Shown here: positions 22,010 through 30,757 of the stretch, piece by piece | How positions within the stretch are numbered: the stretch's first letter is position 1 | Layout: each line of letters starts with the position of its first letter | Notes under the pieces: model-generated | Database searches by the model: none | Told to the model about the DNA's origin: nothing | Seen by the model: only the letters and a program-made list of their open reading frames with translations | Position numbers and translations under genes: made by a program | DNA from: Drosophila pseudoobscura | Taxonomy: Eukaryota > Arthropoda > Insecta > Diptera > Drosophilidae | DNA: 64,000 nucleotides | Reading direction: 5' to 3' | Assembly: GCF_009870125.1 (NCBI RefSeq) | Contig: NC_046681.1 | Location: forward strand, 23,892,001 to 23,956,000

Positions 22010-25000
22010 TCAAGATTGTTGTATATTGGTTCGGTCAGGGTCGTCTTCACTGTCCGTCCTGATCTGGTCGGTATTTTCGTCATCTTCGTCGATGGTCGGG
22101 TAGAACGCCTTCAGGTCGTTCAAACTGGCTGATCGCTGCTTACGTCCGTTTAGAACCTGTAATCGGACGAGATTCGGAGAGAGAAACTTGGTCACCCGGT
22201 ATGGTCCCTCGAATTTCGTGGCCAACTTGGAGGCGAAGCCTTCGGCTGCTTTGGACAGAGTGTGGCGACGTAACATCACTTGGGATCCAATAGCCGGTTT
22301 CCATTCCCTACGGCGGAGGTTGTAATGTCGTTTTTGCTCTTCTGATGCTTTGTCGCAGTTTGTTTTTGCGATTTCGAACACCTCTCTCATCTGTCGTGCC
22401 CTGGTCTCCGGGTCGGCGATGCTAGTTCCCGTTCCTGGCGTAACCTCGTCGTACAAGGCGCCTGGCAGTCTTGGCTCGCGACCTTGGATCAAAAACGCGG
22501 GGCTGAATCGCGTCGAATCGGACACGCTTGAGTTGATCGCGAGCGTGATTTCTGGCAAGAGCTCGTCCCAAGTGTTCTGTTTTCCGTCGATGTATTGCGC
22601 CACCATCGTTTTAATTGTTCTGTTCGCGCGTTCTGTTGGATTTTGTTGGGGAGTGTACGGGGCAGTATGCTGAAGTTCCATCCCTAGCCTTTTGCAGAAT
22701 CCTTTGAACGATCGGCTGGTAAACTGTGCCCCATTGTCGCAAACGAAGGTACGAGGGGTACCAAAGCGGCTTAGGATTCTTTCTCGGAATGATCTTTCCA
22801 GGTGTGGCGTAGTTGCCTTGCGTAGAGGCACCAGTTCGACCCACTTACTAAATGCGTCGAAGAAAACCAGGAGGACGGTGTTTCCATGTTTGGAGCGGGG
22901 CAACGGCCCAACAAAGTCGGCGCATAACACGCTGAAGGGTTCGTCAACTTGTCTGGTGAACATTTTCCCCGCCGGTTTGAACTGGCTCACCTTGTATTTT
23001 TGGCACACTACGCATTGGCGAACGTATCTGGCGACTTCTCGGAACAGGCCTGGCCAGTAGTACTTTTGGGCGACTCGTGTGCTTGTTTTTCGGATTCCTA
23101 GATGTCCGGCCGTCGGGTGGTCATGGCATTCTTTTAGTACGCGTCGTCTATGTTCTGCAGCGACGCAGAGTTTCCATGGGGTGGAGTCTTCTTCTTCGGG
23201 CACGGTGTGCAGGCGCCGATACAGTTGTCCACTCTCGCTTCGGTAGTCTTCATATTTGCCCGGCTGCTGCCTGATTCTCGCCAACATTTTCCTGATCCAC
23301 TTGCACTGTGACTCCTCCTCCAGAGCTTGATGTAGTAACTCCAATGGTTGGCGGGAAAGTGCATCTGCTACCACGTTCTGCTTCCCTCGGCGATAGCGAA
23401 TATCGAATTGATATTGCTGCAGCTCCAAAGCCCAACGTGCTATCCGTCCAGTGGGGTTGTCGATCGAGTTGATCCATTTGAGGGCGAGATGGTCCGTGAT
23501 CACGTCAAATCGGTATCCTTCCAAGTAACAGCGCAGCTTGCGGATTGACCACACTATTGCCAAGCATTCCTTCTCAGTAACGGAGTAGTTCTCCTCGGCT
23601 TTGGACAAGCGTCGACTCGCGTAGGCTATTACTCGTTCCTCGTCCCTTATCTTTTGTGTAAGGACGGCTCCTAATCCTTGTTCGCTAGCGTCGGTTTGCA
23701 ATGAGAATTTTTCAGAAAAATCAGGGCAGGCGAGGACCGGCGCTTCAGTTAACCTGATCTTCAACTCCTCGAAGGCTTTCTCCTGTTCTTCCGACCATTT
23801 CCATTGCCGATCTTTCCTTAACAACGCCGTCATGGGTTCTACTATTTCGGAAAAGTTGGGTACAAACCGCCGGTACCAGGAGGCCATACCGATGCATCGG
23901 CGAAGTTCCTTGACACCTGCCGGGGGTTTCAGGTTGCGCACTGCGGCGATCTTGTCAGGATCCGTGTGTATGCCGTTCCCGCTGATGACGTGTCCTAAAT
24001 ACTTCAGTCTGCGTTTGAAGAAGCTGCATTTGTCCTTGTTGAGTCGAAGATTAGCCTTGCGCAGCCGCTGTAGAACTGTCCCAAGATGCCGCATGTGGTC
24101 CTCCACGGTATGCCCGATGACGATAATGTCATCAAGATAGGCGAATGCGTGTGGTTCCATGTCGGGGCCAATCACGCTATCCAGTGCTCGCTGGAAGGTC
24201 GCGCCGGCGGAGTGAAGGCCAAAAGGCATCACTTTCCAGTGAAACAATCCGCGGCCCGGCACGGTGAACGCCGTGCACTCGCGGCTGGTTGGGGCAAGCG
24301 GAATTTGCCAGTAGCCGCTCTTCAGGTCCAGGGTCGATATGTACCTGGCATCTCTCAGCTGTTCCAATATGTGTTGAATCCTGGGGAGGGGATACGCGTC
24401 GGGGATCGATCGCGCGTTCAACTGTCGGAAGTCTATGCACATCCTGATGTCACCTGTTTTCTTGCCCACGAGGACAATTGGGGCGCTATGTGGACTCTTC
24501 GAAGGTTCAATCTGCCCTTCCTTAAGCAGTTCGTCGACCTGTTTATTAATGACGGCTTGCATAGCGGGGTTTTTTGGATAATAACGTTGTTTTATAGGCT
24601 TGTTGTCGCGCATCACGATGGTGTGTTCTGCAATGGGGGACACTCCGCTGAGGCCGTCGAATTGTTTCAGTTCCTGTTGCAACCATTCGGTGATCCGGGG
24701 TTCTAGGGGTTCGTCGTCTTCGGGCTCGAATCCAGGGGCCAAAACGTCGGGCAATTGGGATATACTCACGGTGGCCACTGTTGCTCCCTGTGTCCGTTCC
24801 CTGGTGCGCCTACGGCGGGGCCCGTTGTCGCCGATGTCGGGCTCGAATCGCACTCGTTTCTTGGATCGCTGCTGTACCTCGTGTACCCGGAAGGGGTTTT
24901 TCAGCATGGCTCTGTGGTCGAGGCCGGGGAGCGCCGATGTCCATCCGGGTTGGTATCCTGCCGGGGTCGAGACCTCGCCCGAATTCCTAGAATTCCTTGA

Positions 25001-25669
25001 AGAAACGGCCACGCACGTCTCGTTTGGTACGTCGTCCCTCGCAAATTTTTCCCACCTCACCATCATGGATCCCAGGGGATCGGCCACGCGCTCCTCGTTC
25101 GGCACGTCGTTCCTCGTCGGTTCTTGATGCTGGGCGACCCGGTCTCGGCTGAGATTCGTAGGTTGATCCAGGCGGGCTGGGGATCCTATGTCTTGAATCC
25201 TGGTATCATGGCTGTGTTTAAATTGCAGGCGCAAGGGGACTCCTCCACACTGCAGGGTCGCGTCTATTCCGCATAGGAAATCCATCCCGAGGAGGACGTC
25301 ATCCAGCACGTCTTTCATTACTAGCACCGGCATCTTTACTTGTTGATCTCCTAGTCGTATGTCTGCCATCAGCGCCTGAGTCAATTCCCGGAGGGACCCA
25401 TCCGCCAATCTGATCGTCGTTCGCACCATCGCTATACTCTGTCCGTTGTCCAGCTCCAGGGCTTTGCGTTCGCTAACGAAGCTCCGTGTGGCGCCTGTGT
25501 CCAGAGTAGCGAGTAGGTCCTCTCCTTCCATGGTTACTTGCGCGCGAATTCGTCCTCTCTCCAGCCGCAGGGTTCCCTTTACTGCCTCGGGGTGGGATTG
25601 GCGGTCTTCGCCCGGTCCCCTGCCGAGTGAAGCGCCTGTCCGTTTCCCGACGAATTCCTGCGACAGCAT
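22010..25669 (-). CDS. pol: Retrotransposon Pol polyprotein (protease, RT, RNase H, integrase)
   Basis: The frame is open for 1219 codons from an ATG at 25669, which may lie inside a frameshift product and need not be the true start. Aspartic protease: DTGA at 57-60 and LLGMD near 126-130. Reverse transcriptase: catalytic YLDD at 511-514, preceded by MPFGL at 481-485. RNase H: TDAS at 659-662, a Glu in TEKECLA near 699-701, and TDH at 725-727. Integrase: zinc site His851, His856, Cys886, Cys889, then Asp918, Asp978 and Glu1013 with the D-35-E spacing. All catalytic residues are present. A linker at about 183-225 contains two diverged copies of the unit that forms the downstream 77-bp array. 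The stop TGA is at 22012-22010. A -1 slip in the 25579-25669 overlap is the simplest way to make Gag-Pol. Confidence 0.95.
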   Translation of the reverse strand: MLSQEFVGKRTGASLGRGPGEDRQSHPEAVKGTLRLERGRIRAQVTMEGEDLLATLDTGATRSFVSERKALELDNGQSIAMVRTTIRLADGSLRELTQALMADIRLGDQQVKMPVLVMKDVLDDVLLGMDFLCGIDATLQCGGVPLRLQFKHSHDTRIQDIGSPARLDQPTNLSRDRVAQHQEPTRNDVPNEERVADPLGSMMVRWEKFARDDVPNETCVAVSSRNSRNSGEVSTPAGYQPGWTSALPGLDHRAMLKNPFRVHEVQQRSKKRVRFEPDIGDNGPRRRRTRERTQGATVATVSISQLPDVLAPGFEPEDDEPLEPRITEWLQQELKQFDGLSGVSPIAEHTIVMRDNKPIKQRYYPKNPAMQAVINKQVDELLKEGQIEPSKSPHSAPIVLVGKKTGDIRMCIDFRQLNARSIPDAYPLPRIQHILEQLRDARYISTLDLKSGYWQIPLAPTSRECTAFTVPGRGLFHWKVMPFGLHSAGATFQRALDSVIGPDMEPHAFAYLDDIIVIGHTVEDHMRHLGTVLQRLRKANLRLNKDKCSFFKRRLKYLGHVISGNGIHTDPDKIAAVRNLKPPAGVKELRRCIGMASWYRRFVPNFSEIVEPMTALLRKDRQWKWSEEQEKAFEELKIRLTEAPVLACPDFSEKFSLQTDASEQGLGAVLTQKIRDEERVIAYASRRLSKAEENYSVTEKECLAIVWSIRKLRCYLEGYRFDVITDHLALKWINSIDNPTGRIARWALELQQYQFDIRYRRGKQNVVADALSRQPLELLHQALEEESQCKWIRKMLARIRQQPGKYEDYRSESGQLYRRLHTVPEEEDSTPWKLCVAAEHRRRVLKECHDHPTAGHLGIRKTSTRVAQKYYWPGLFREVARYVRQCVVCQKYKVSQFKPAGKMFTRQVDEPFSVLCADFVGPLPRSKHGNTVLLVFFDAFSKWVELVPLRKATTPHLERSFRERILSRFGTPRTFVCDNGAQFTSRSFKGFCKRLGMELQHTAPYTPQQNPTERANRTIKTMVAQYIDGKQNTWDELLPEITLAINSSVSDSTRFSPAFLIQGREPRLPGALYDEVTPGTGTSIADPETRARQMREVFEIAKTNCDKASEEQKRHYNLRRREWKPAIGSQVMLRRHTLSKAAEGFASKLATKFEGPYRVTKFLSPNLVRLQVLNGRKQRSASLNDLKAFYPTIDEDDENTDQIRTDSEDDPDRTNIQQS

Positions 25670-26928
25670 TCGATGGTGCGTAGCCCGCGACGGCCGCAGT
25701 CCCAGCAGTACAAGACTTGGGGCTGTTTACACTCCCTGGAAAAGTGTCCGGACCCGCCGCAGTTCCTACAAGCATGCTGCACGTCGATTATGGGGTCGGC
25801 GTCTTGGAGGATGGTTCCATTCCTGACATCCGGCTGCTGCGAGTCCGTCGACCAATCCCTCACCTGGGTTCTATCGTGCCGGAGATCCTGTGTCCTCGCG
25901 GCCGCGTGATTCCTTGGTCCTCGTTGACCAGCCGTTGGCCCTAAAGTTTCCCGCGGATGGGTGTCTCGTGCTTGGTTCGCGTAGCCCGTGAGCTCCGACG
26001 GTCCCTTGTTACGCGTCACCTCGAAGTTCACAACCAGTTGCGTTAATTCGGAGAGAGAATCAAAATCTTTTCGTCTCGTAAACAACTGGTATTCCGGGAG
26101 CATGTTATCGTATATCCTTTCCAATTCCTGAGCCTCGGTGTATCCCGCGCGCTGCATCATTAGTCGAATGTCCACGAGGTACGTTTTAAACGCTTCTTTT
26201 GGTCGTTGAAAATGGGTTCGGATCTCGTCTTCTAGCCGTTGAAAGTACCGGGGAGGCAAAAAAAACTCTGAAAACTCTTTGCGAAAGGTCTCCCATGGTT
26301 CTCCACTAAGGCGGCTCGTTCGAAACCAACTCTCGGCCCGACCGGTCAACAACACGAGGATTCCTTGTGATAAGTGGCGTAGATCTATCTTATAAGTGGC
26401 TGCCCTCTCTTGCACGTGCTCAAGGAAACTTAACGGATCGCCGGACCCATCAAACACGATTCCCCAGCGGACCATTTTCTCGGTGATCGCAGCGTTAAAA
26501 TGCTCTTCGTTCCAGGTGGACCCCTTCGTTGGTGGGTCCTTGCTACCGTGCAGGTTTCTCTGCGCGGCACCGACGTCGATGCCATGGAGTAGGCTCTCTG
26601 CCGGCACAGCGGATCCCGACGCCACGATACTACGGCTACTGGCGGGTACGACATCATACGCAGCCGGGGGATGGGGTTGTAGGTTAAGAGGCGCGAGTGT
26701 AGAAGGGCGGGGAGAAAGTGGTTTAACCTCTGGAGTCACGGCGACTCCGTACTGGGCCTCCAATTCCTCCAACCGAGAACGCGCCGTACTTGGTAAATCG
26801 GCCGAGTTTGCGAAGGTCGCGAGTCGACGTCTCAACTCTTCGACAGTTCCAGCGCTGTCTAACCCAAGCTCCGCGGTAATCATCTCCAACTCGTTCTTGC
26901 GCCTGACCGAAATCCACTTGACTCCCAT
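25579..26928 (-). CDS. gag: Retrotransposon Gag protein
   Basis: An ATG at 26928 opens 449 codons. Residues about 13-38 look like a SAP-type helix pair (LEMITAELGL...LRRRLATF). Residues about 155-260 contain a retrotransposon Gag core (LTGRAESWF, PWETFRKEFSEFFLPP). The C-terminus has one standard CCHC knuckle (Cys387, Cys390, His395, Cys400) and a second knuckle (Cys408, Cys411, Cys421) in which Leu416 stands where His is expected. The product would form the intracellular particle and bind element RNA. Its last 91 nt overlap pol, which is in the -1 frame. No inactivating change is seen. Confidence 0.93.
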   Translation of the reverse strand: MGVKWISVRRKNELEMITAELGLDSAGTVEELRRRLATFANSADLPSTARSRLEELEAQYGVAVTPEVKPLSPRPSTLAPLNLQPHPPAAYDVVPASSRSIVASGSAVPAESLLHGIDVGAAQRNLHGSKDPPTKGSTWNEEHFNAAITEKMVRWGIVFDGSGDPLSFLEHVQERAATYKIDLRHLSQGILVLLTGRAESWFRTSRLSGEPWETFRKEFSEFFLPPRYFQRLEDEIRTHFQRPKEAFKTYLVDIRLMMQRAGYTEAQELERIYDNMLPEYQLFTRRKDFDSLSELTQLVVNFEVTRNKGPSELTGYANQARDTHPRETLGPTAGQRGPRNHAAARTQDLRHDRTQVRDWSTDSQQPDVRNGTILQDADPIIDVQHACRNCGGSGHFSRECKQPQVLYCWDCGRRGLRTIECCRRNSSGNGQALHSAGDRAKTANPTPRQ

Positions 26929-27229
26929 GCTGAGTTGGTCCGGGTCACTGTTGCTGCACGTGGTCTACGATCAAATGTCTGGAGCGTCGCCCGAGGAGTC
27001 GAAAAACGTAGCTAAGGACGCGGCGAAAGACGGGGCTCTGAATCCTTAAACGGCGAGGACGCGTGCGAGGCTATTCGGTAGTGAATTACCGGTGGGCCGT
27101 CTTGGTCGTGGGCCTGGACACGGGGGCTGGCAATTAACACGCGCTTGTTCAGGGGTACTTCAGTCGTTGGTTTCTGCAGGATTGTTCCGGTTAGAATCCG
27201 TTGGTTCGTGTTCAGTTTCGGGGGGAGCG

Positions 27230-27430
27230 CGAGGTGGACAGAAGACGCGGGGATCGCTGTCTTTCGCACGTTGTATGCTGCGGGATAGGGACCACTGTAT
27301 GCTGCGGGATAAGGACCACTGTATTTTGCGCGTTGTGTACTGATCGAAGGCAGGGGATCACTCTGTTTCACACGTTGTATGTTTGACCGAATGCTGAGGA
27401 TGACTGTCTCTTGCGTTGTATACAACCCGG
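27230..27430 (-). repeat. Short imperfect repeats in the retrotransposon leader
   Basis: Several related blocks with GGGAT...ACTGT followed by GTTGTATGCT or GTATGCTGCG occur between the primer site and gag. Two copies at about 27286-27335 are nearly perfect over about 24 bp. The 137-codon open frame crossing them (27012-27425) is probably not a gene. The leader might hold packaging or internal translation signals, which is not shown. Confidence 0.5.
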
Positions 27431-28131
27431 CTTATATTGGGTCTGGCTGAACGGCCGAGCCTCTGCCGACGTCGACGTCTCGGAGTCGGCCGAGAACACC
27501 ACGCGAGAGAGCCGCGGGCGAATGGTTAGGTAAATAGTCGAAGATCGGGGGGTGCGGGTAGTATGAGAAAGGGATAATTTCATGTATTATACTCGTGGGT
27601 CGTTCGGCTCATGCCCGCCGCCGACGCCCAGAACTGTTCTCCGGTCTTCACCCCCTCTCTCCCCACTGAGATGTAACAGAGGTCTGGCTGCCCTTGGCTC
27701 TTTCCCCACTGTACCGGGCGCTATGATCCCGCATGGTTTTGCCTGAGGATAACGGGGACCACAGAATTTTCGTTCTGCTTTGCGTGCTGCTTCGTCGCTG
27801 GTGTTTCGCTTGGATTTTTTTTTTCTCTTTCTGCTGGACATGGGAAGGGCATCGCTATGCTTTGCTTGGCTGCGGGCTGTACTTTCATTCTGTCGTTTTC
27901 CTCTTTCCCGTTCTCTCCTCTTCATTTGCCGACGGCTAACGGGGATTGTACAGCTTTTCAGCCACGCTTTGCTCGCTGCTGGCCTGTACCTTCGTATCGT
28001 ATTTTCTTATTGATACCCTATAAATTTCTCCTCGGTTTGATGCGGCGCTACCTACGCGATCTACTTGTGGGTCTTTAGGCCACGAAGGGTGAAATCCCCC
28101 CCAGAAAACTATCGTTTGAATTGTCTCAACA

Positions 28132-28149
28132 GTCCCTGCTCGGGCGCCA
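28132..28149 (-). other. Primer binding site, tRNA-Lys type
   Basis: Two bases inside the 5' LTR the minus strand reads TGGCGCCCGAGCAGGGAC. This is complementary to the 3' end of a tRNA-Lys (UUU type) ending in CGCCA, except that one G faces U, which can pair as wobble. Position and length fit minus-strand DNA priming. Confidence 0.85.
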
Positions 28150-28151
28150 TC

Positions 28152-29154
28152 TGTAAAGTAGTGATCCTAGGCTGGGGTCAGTCTCAGTCTGCCCAGGGTC
28201 ACCTACAGTTTATTTGTAAGTTGCTGAGACGTTGAGATTGGGGGGGGGAAGCGGGTCGTTGGCGCAGGGATCGCCGAGCCGCCGTCAACGACGGGGCCTT
28301 CGGGAGAAATTAGGGAAGGGGGGGGGGGGAAAGCGGCGTTGGGCCGGGCGGCGCGAAACTCACCCGAGACGCTGCACTCCCCGACTTCAGCAGGGTAAAA
28401 CCCCTGTTGCCAAGGTCGAAGTGGGCCGCGGGTCCGGGGAGGTGAAGGAAAAGGATGAGGGGGGGCGCCTCTGTCGAAACGCGTACCACTTCTCACTCCA
28501 GCAGGGTAAAACCCTGTTGCCAGAGTCAGAGCGGGAGCGTAGTGACCGAGAACAGTCAGGAAAACGGGTGGGGAGGGGGTGGAGAGATGACCGCAGTCGG
28601 TGGTCCGACCAGAGAAAATAAATGGAAGCCAACGCGTTCTTAATTCTATGATCGAAGTTTTATTGGATTGGTTCCCCTCGCACTCCCTCCTACTCCTACT
28701 ACTACCTTGGCCAGCGGCCAGCTCACCCGCGGATCCGGCGCCTGTGTTCCCGCAGCTCCTCCATGCTTTTCTCTCCTCTCTGGCGCGCGGCCGTTCAACA
28801 CTTTTTTTTCTCTTCACTTCGACGTCCGCGACGTTCCGTCTTCGCTCACTTCCCAGAATCGACTCCTTCTCTCGCTACGGTCGCTCGACGTTCTCGCCAC
28901 GCCTCGCGCTCGTTTTCGGGCCAACGGGACTTTTCCGAAAGAGATCCGCTCTGCTGCCGGCTGAGCATGGCTCTCTCTCCTCGCCGTCTTCTTTGCGGTT
29001 GTTCCGTGTGAGCTGGCCGTTTGGCGGGATTTCGGCTATGCAAAACATAACTAGCTTATTTACTACTATAGCATATGGTTGTGAGTAATCCAATTATTAA
29101 TATTATTATTATTATTCTCGTTACTATGTGAGGGTCCCAGTATGGGTCCTCACA
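28152..29154 (-). repeat. 5' LTR of the retrotransposon
   Basis: 1003 bp, the upstream LTR in the element's own sense. It should carry the promoter and, because it is in sense with the receptor gene, could also read into receptor exons 4-5. Its AATAAA lies at 28214-28209. Near-identity to the other LTR indicates recent insertion. Confidence 0.97.
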
Positions 29155-29607
29155 ACTTTTCTAATAGTGTTGAAGCTGTCTTAGGACCGAATCTCGCCTT
29201 TAATTTAGTTAAAAATTCATTGCAAAAGTGGGTTTTGACTGAAATAATCATCTACAGTCCCCTCTTAATACTTTTTGTTTACTCTAATGTTTGTAGCAAA
29301 GTCTAAACCTTCCAAAACTTTAAATTTTTTAATATTTCAAGCTTTAACTTTTGATTTTTGTTTTTGTTTTGTGGATTTTAATTCGATTAAATTAGGAATT
29401 TAGATTGAATCTTCATAGCTGCACCTCTCATTCATGAATAAACTCCACTTTTAGTGTCTATTAAATTCCACAAAAATCCATCAGTTCATTCAGAAACAAA
29501 ATCTACTCGCAAACGTTTCACATTTTGGAACAAAAAATGTCCCAAATCACGAATCAAACTTTTTGTTAGAAACCCCCACCATTTGTAGTAGTCAAACCTC
29601 GTCTCAC

Positions 29608-30757
29608 CCTGTATTCTCGGCAATGGTGGCATTGTCATAATCAAAATCGTCCTCGTCCTCGTCATAGCTGCTATCCATTTCGTCCTCCTCGTTCTTTTGT
29701 TGGCCCTGCGGTGGCGGAGGCGGTGGAGCGGCCATTTGACGTTTCATTTCGCCGGACAACTTTTGCTCATTGCCAAACGATGGCCCTCTCGAGTCCATGG
29801 CCGTGGCGGGCGTTAGGTTCTTCCGCTCCTGCTTCTTGCCCTCGCTCTCGATATCGAACACGGTGAGCGGGGCGTGTCGGTGGCGGGCCTCCTGGTTAAT
29901 TTTCTCGAACAATGTGTTGATCTGCTCGAAGCGCTGCGAAATGACGGACACATGGTAGATGAACTCGCCCTGGATGATACTCCCGGCCAGATAGGGGAAA
30001 CTCGATACCATAAAGGGGATGAAAGCGTAGTTGCCAAAGGTGCTGCCAAAGGATAAGAAAAGGTGAGCTGTAAAATACAGGAATTAGTGGGGGTTTTCGG
30101 GGTATTTAATGCCAGTGTTTAAAACAATGATTGGAGGGGCTACAAAGGTCTCCAAAATGTATCCCTCAATCTATTACTAAACTTTAAAGCCAATACCCGT
30201 ATGGGTACCCTACTTCATATTTACTCACAGATATAGTGCCCTGATATCGTAGTAGAGGGCAAAGGCAAACACACAGAAGAGGAACAGCCAGGTGAAGTGG
30301 TAGGCCACACTATGCTTCACCGCCGTGACCTTTACCCTGTCCATTTCGGCCACATGTCGACACCTCTGTATGACAGCATCGATGGCGTTCAGCCGCTCGT
30401 CGAACTGCAGAAAGAAGTCCTTGCGACGATAGAGACTCATCAGGGTGACTGTCAGATAGAGGAAGGCGCCCAGATGCATGAATAGGTTGTTGCTCAGGCG
30501 ACACACACTGTTGCAGGCATCCAGGAAGCACAGGCCAAAGGCATGCGTGAGGTTGATCAGAAAGTAGCAGCCCAGATAGAAGACGGGCACCAGCAGCATC
30601 ATCGCATAGTCGAGTATCACATTGGACTCCGATTGCTGGCGATTCAGCGGAATGAGACCTATGGCCTGTTCACGAAGAGGAGGGTTAAAGGAGGCTCTCA
30701 AAGAATTGTGGTAGGAAATGGTATTACCATTGAAAACCAGTTCATAATTTGTATCAT
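29608..30757 (-). CDS. Gustatory receptor gene, exons 1-3 (N-terminal half)
   Basis: Seven-transmembrane chemoreceptor of the insect Gr family, expected in the dendrite membrane of taste or other sensory neurons. Exon 1 is tiny (30757-30728, MIQIMNWFSM, donor ATG/GTAATA). After a 62-bp intron, exon 2 (30665-30229) starts AIGLIPLN, the usual Gr N-terminal motif. Exon 3 (30042-29608) ends ACAGG/GTGAGA. With exons 4-5 (17655-18267) the product is 484 residues. Exon 2 encodes about three hydrophobic segments. Exon 3 encodes TM4 and then an unusually long cytoplasmic loop with a run of six Pro and a strongly acidic stretch (DEDEDDFDYD). Such a long TM4-TM5 loop recalls bitter receptors of the Gr66a type, but I do not assign an orthologue. 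The start was chosen because the phase-0 splice gives a continuous Gr-like N-terminus. Confidence is high for family and moderate for exon 1. Confidence 0.88.

Larger units (their letters stand above)
18597..29158 (-). mobile_element. Full-length gypsy-superfamily LTR retrotransposon with 4-bp target duplication
   Basis: The element spans 18601-29154 (10,554 bp) and reads on the minus strand. ACTT at 18597-18600 and 29155-29158 is the target duplication. LTRs start TG and end CA and appear identical except for one G-run (14 versus 12 G). Order in transcription sense: 5' LTR, tRNA-Lys-type primer site, repeat-rich leader, gag, pol in the -1 frame (protease, RT, RNase H, integrase), 77-bp tandem array, a third open frame, polypurine tract, 3' LTR. 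Integrase is C-terminal to RNase H, which places it in the gypsy order and not copia or BEL. The gag type with two Cys knuckles and the size suggest the Osvaldo/Ulysses-like part of the superfamily, but this is inference. No frameshift or stop interrupts gag or pol, so it may be active. It lies in sense orientation in intron 3 of a gustatory receptor gene. Confidence 0.95.
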
